Of a stretch of DNA of 49,754 bases, positions 47,284-49,754 are shown piece after piece. This stretch comes from Nonomuraea zeae (lineage in GTDB: Bacteria; Actinomycetota; Actinomycetes; Streptosporangiales; Streptosporangiaceae): contig NZ_VCKX01000061.1 in NCBI RefSeq assembly GCF_005889725.1, forward strand, positions 1-49,754. The letters run 5' to 3'. The number at the start of each line of letters is the position of its first letter. Within the stretch, counting starts at the first letter, position 1. The notes beneath the pieces are model-generated. The model saw only the letters and a list, made by a program, of their open reading frames with translations. It was not told where the DNA came from and did not search any database. Position numbers and translations under genes: made by a program.

Positions 47284-48147
47284 TCATGCGGACCGGTTAC
47301 CCCGGGGCTGCTCGACGAGCGTCTGGGTGCCGAGCACGGTGATCAGGGAGAGGCGCTCGGCGTCCTCGGTGCCGGGCTCGGCCGTGTAGATCATGATCCG
47401 CAGGTCGCTGCCCGCCACGGTGAGCACGTCGCAGTCCAGCGTCAGAGCCCCGGCCTGCGGATGGTCGATGGTCTTGCGAGCCGCCTCGTGACGCCCGACC
47501 GCGCCGGAGTCCCAAAGCTCGGCGAACCGGTCGCTGCCCGCGCGCAGCTCCGCGATCAGGCGCCGGAGCCCCTGGTCGGCCGGATACCGCCCGGAGGCCG
47601 TGCGCAGGTCGGCGACCAGCGCGGCCTCGAAAACCGGCTGGGACTGCGTCGTGTGCCTGACCCGGCCCCCCGAGCCGAGAAAATGCCGCCACACACCGTT
47701 GCGCTGGTTGCCGCGCCACCCGGACGGATCGCCCATCAGCGCCGCGTACGGCCGATTGGCCACGAGCAGCGTCCAGGAAGCGTCGTAGACCGCGACGGGC
47801 GTGCCCGATAGCCGGTCCAGGAGCCGCTGGACGCTGGACGTGAGGTAGGCGGGCACCGTCTCCGGCCCCGGCGGCGCCAGCCCGGCCAGCCTGAACAGGT
47901 GCGCGCGCTCGGCCCCCGACAACCGCAGCGCCCTGGCCAGAGCTTCAACGACCTGGGCCGAGGGGTTGGCCGCACGGCCCTGCTCCAGGCGGGTGACGTA
48001 GTCGACGGAGATCCCGGCCAGCAGGCCCAGCTCCTCGCGGCGCAGCCCCGCGGCACGCCGCTGGCCGCCGGACGGCAGGCCCGCGGCCTCCGGCGGGACC
48101 CGGTCACGCCAGCGGCGCAACGCCTGCCCGAACTCCGTCGTCGCCAT
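47284..48147 (-). CDS. XRE-family regulator with MmyB-like domain (second copy)
   Basis: 287 aa from ATG 48147. HTH: GLRREELGLLAGISVDYVTRLEQGRAANPSAQVVEALARALRLSGAERAHLF; then the MmyB domain: TPVAVYDASWTLLVANRPYAALMGDPSGWRGNQRNGVWRHF ... FAELWDSGAVGRHEAARKTIDHPQAGALTLDCDVLTVAGSDLRIMIYTAEPGTEDAERLSLI. Same architecture as the protein at 12374-13219, and likewise divergent from an SDR gene (48249), its likely target. Confidence 0.9.
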   Translation of the reverse strand: MATTEFGQALRRWRDRVPPEAAGLPSGGQRRAAGLRREELGLLAGISVDYVTRLEQGRAANPSAQVVEALARALRLSGAERAHLFRLAGLAPPGPETVPAYLTSSVQRLLDRLSGTPVAVYDASWTLLVANRPYAALMGDPSGWRGNQRNGVWRHFLGSGGRVRHTTQSQPVFEAALVADLRTASGRYPADQGLRRLIAELRAGSDRFAELWDSGAVGRHEAARKTIDHPQAGALTLDCDVLTVAGSDLRIMIYTAEPGTEDAERLSLITVLGTQTLVEQPRGNRSA

Positions 48148-48176
48148 GCTCCCAGTCTGCCCTGGCGGCCGGCATT

Positions 48177-48193
48177 CTGCCTGGTACGGGCAG
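48177..48193. promoter_or_regulatory. Inverted repeat between the MmyB-type regulator and SDR
   Basis: CTGCC-TGGTACG-GGCAG lies roughly midway in the 101-bp divergent gap, 56 bp before the SDR ATG. A related sequence, GGTACTGGCAG (12313-12323), lies 51 bp before the other MmyB-type gene. Candidate shared operator type. Confidence 0.5.
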
Positions 48194-48248
48194 TCCCAGG
48201 AAGCTCGTACGACTGGCTGGCCGCACCGCCCCGGCGAATCCTGGAGAC

Positions 48249-48956
48249 ATGACGACAACACTGATCACCGGAGCGAACAAGGGTCTCGGCTTCGAGACCG
48301 CCCGCCGGCTCGTCGCAGCGGGCCACACCGTCTACGTCGGCAGCCGGGACGCCGGACGCGGGCGCCGCGCCGCCGAGAAGCTGGGCGCCCGGATGGTCCT
48401 CATCGACGTTACCGACGACGCCTCCGTCGCGGCGGCGGCGAAGACCATCGAGGCCGACGGGGGGCTGGACGTGCTGGTCAACAATGCCGGCATCGAAGGA
48501 AGGACGCAGGAAGGAGCGGTGATCGGTGCCGCCGACCTGACCGCCGGCATGATGCGGACGATCTTCGAGACGAACGTCTTCGGCATCGTCCGCGTCACCC
48601 ATGCGTTCCTGCCGCTGCTGCGGCGCTCGGCCGCCCCGGTCATAGTGAACTTGAGCAGCGGCCTGGGCTCGATGGCGCGGGTCACCGCGGAGGGCACGCC
48701 GACGTACGCCTATCCGGGGGTCGCCTATCCGGCGTCGAAGGTCGCGGTCAACATGCTCACCGTGCAGTACGCCAAGGCGTTCCCCGGCATGCGGATCAAC
48801 GCCGTGGAGCCCGGCTACACCGCGACGGACCTGAACGGGAACACGGGCACGCAGACGGTCGAGGAGGGGGCGGAGATCATCGTCCGGATGGCGAGGGTGA
48901 GCCCGGACGGGCCGACCGGCGGCTACTTCGACGCGGCGGGCACCCTTCCCTGGTAA
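48249..48956 (+). CDS. Short-chain dehydrogenase/reductase (SDR), second copy
   Basis: 235 aa. Cofactor motif TGANKGLG (7-14), NNAG in LDVLVNNAGIEG, active-site Ser in IVNLSSGLG, and YPASK with Tyr and Lys. The YVGSRDAGRGRRAAEKLG region with Arg after the second strand suggests NADP(H). It resembles carbonyl-reductase-like SDRs (GFETARRLVAAGHTVYVGSRD). Controlled, presumably, by the divergent MmyB-type regulator. Confidence 0.92.
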   Translation: MTTTLITGANKGLGFETARRLVAAGHTVYVGSRDAGRGRRAAEKLGARMVLIDVTDDASVAAAAKTIEADGGLDVLVNNAGIEGRTQEGAVIGAADLTAGMMRTIFETNVFGIVRVTHAFLPLLRRSAAPVIVNLSSGLGSMARVTAEGTPTYAYPGVAYPASKVAVNMLTVQYAKAFPGMRINAVEPGYTATDLNGNTGTQTVEEGAEIIVRMARVSPDGPTGGYFDAAGTLPW

Positions 48957-49025
48957 CGGCGCGCCGGTGGCGGCGCGTCGGCCCGGGTGATTCAGTCCGG
49001 CCGTAATTCGTTGCAGACTGGCCCG

Positions 49026-49754
49026 ATGGGGGTACGTGCCCGGGTCGAGGGCGTCGTTCAGGGCGTGGGGTTCCGGCCGTTCGTGCACGGGCTGGCCACG
49101 AGGCTGGGGCTGGCGGGGCGGGTCGGCAACGACGCGCACGGCGTCTTCATCGAGCTGGAGGGCGGCCGGGGCCAGATCGCGGAGTTCCTGTCGCGGCTGG
49201 AACGCGACGCGCCCCCGCTGGCCGCCATCGAACGGGTGACCGTCACCTCCGGCACCCGCACGGCCCAGGCCGGTACGGGGTTCGCGATCGTGCCGAGCGA
49301 CCCGTCGGGCGTGTCCCGCACGATGGTGTCGCCCGACGTCGCGACCTGCGCCGACTGCCTGGCCGAGCTGGCCGACCCGGCTGACCGGCGGTACCGCTAC
49401 CCCTTCGTCAACTGCGTCAACTGCGGTCCGAGGCTCACGATCGTGCGCGCGATGCCGTACGACCGGCCGCTGACCACGATGGCGGGGTTCGCGATGTGCG
49501 CCGGCTGCCGCGCCGAATACGACGATCCGGCCGATCGGCGCTTCCACGCCCAGCCCATTTGCTGCCCCGCATGCGGCCCCCGGCTCCGGCTGGTCGTCCC
49601 GAACGCCGGGCCGACGGCGGGTGCTGATCCACTGGCTGGGGTGCAGCTCAGGCTTGCGGCGGGTGCTGATCCGGTGGCCGGGGCGGAGGTCGGGACGGCT
49701 GCGGGTGATGACCCGGTGGCCGGGGCGGCCGGGGCCTGTCTCTTATACCCATCT
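49026..49754 (+). CDS. hypF: Carbamoyltransferase HypF, 5' part (truncated by contig end)
   Basis: 243 codons open to the contig end, ATG 49026. An N-terminal acylphosphatase domain (RVEGVVQGVGFRPFVHGLATRLGLAGRVGNDAHGVFIELEG) is followed by two zinc-finger modules, CADCLAEL...FVNCVNCGPR and CAGCRAEY...PICCPACGPR. HypF makes the CN ligands of [NiFe]-hydrogenase from carbamoyl phosphate, so a hydrogenase maturation locus should follow in the genome. After the second finger comes a repetitive linker (ADPLAG, ADPVAG, DDPVAG) not usual for the family; the YrdC-like and Kae1-like domains are missing. The final six or so codons are adapter, not genome. Confidence 0.88.
   Translation, partial: MGVRARVEGVVQGVGFRPFVHGLATRLGLAGRVGNDAHGVFIELEGGRGQIAEFLSRLERDAPPLAAIERVTVTSGTRTAQAGTGFAIVPSDPSGVSRTMVSPDVATCADCLAELADPADRRYRYPFVNCVNCGPRLTIVRAMPYDRPLTTMAGFAMCAGCRAEYDDPADRRFHAQPICCPACGPRLRLVVPNAGPTAGADPLAGVQLRLAAGADPVAGAEVGTAAGDDPVAGAAGACLLYPS
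49736..49754. other. Nextera/Tn5 mosaic-end adapter at the contig end
   Basis: CTGTCTCTTATACCCATCT matches the transposase mosaic end (CTGTCTCTTATACACATCT) at 18 of 19 positions and is strikingly AT-rich against its flank. It is read-through adapter left in the assembly. Confidence 0.9.

Overview
The window looks like one complete assembly contig from a high-GC actinomycete, most likely a Streptosporangiales-type soil organism such as Nonomuraea or a relative. The evidence is very high GC, third-position GC bias, many GTG/TTG starts, 4-bp ATGA/GTGA overlaps, many ECF sigma factors, MarR/TetR/GntR/MmyB-type regulators, Tat and lipoprotein signals, and an IdeR-type iron box. The last 19 bases match the Nextera/Tn5 mosaic end at 18 of 19 positions. 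The right edge is therefore a contig end carrying adapter, and the last gene (hypF) is cut there. No rRNA, tRNA, CRISPR array, prophage or intact insertion sequence was seen.

Layout. 0.1-2.1 kb: a secreted RTX-type calcium-binding protein and a Tat-exported GH16 glycosidase. 2.2-6.0 kb: a copper operon (csoR, copZ-like, His-rich anchored protein, copA) behind a CsoR-type operator and closed by a perfect hairpin. 6.1-10.4 kb: an ECF42 sigma factor with DGPF/YCII and VOC partners, divergent from a second ECF sigma factor coupled to a His-repeat membrane protein. 10.5-13.9 kb: a frameshifted alpha/beta hydrolase, an SDR/MmyB-regulator pair and a dienelactone-hydrolase-like protein. 13.9-19.0 kb: a Zur-boxed azt zinc importer with two AztD-like proteins. 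19.1-23.9 kb: GH114, a slipin, a three-gene ESX-accessory-like set and a hydrolase with a Cys nucleophile. 23.9-28.0 kb: a ferric-siderophore ABC importer behind an IdeR box. 28.1-31.4 kb: a third ECF sigma with its membrane partner, a cupin, a HATPase regulator, a GntR regulator and a small secreted protein. 31.6-35.9 kb: a flavin monooxygenase/DUF3237/CocE operon divergent from marR, then a small DNA-binding-like protein. 36.0-39.2 kb: an SRPBCC remnant and a two-kinase plus response-regulator operon. 39.2-44.3 kb: a TetR/flavin-monooxygenase pair, a hydrolase remnant with a SnoaL-like gene, an acyl-CoA-dehydrogenase-like flavoprotein and an IS30-HTH/MarR fusion regulator. 44.5-49.7 kb: a DUF418 membrane protein, a DksA/TraR protein, a repeat-rich gap, a small lipoprotein, a second MmyB-regulator/SDR pair and the start of hypF.

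Theme. The region is dominated by metal homeostasis (copper export, zinc and iron import, each with a recognisable metalloregulator site) and by small regulator-plus-enzyme modules (MarR, TetR, MmyB and IS30-HTH/MarR beside flavoenzymes or SDRs). Several genes are visibly decaying, and short tandem repeats with different unit lengths (11-36 bp) occur both between and inside genes.
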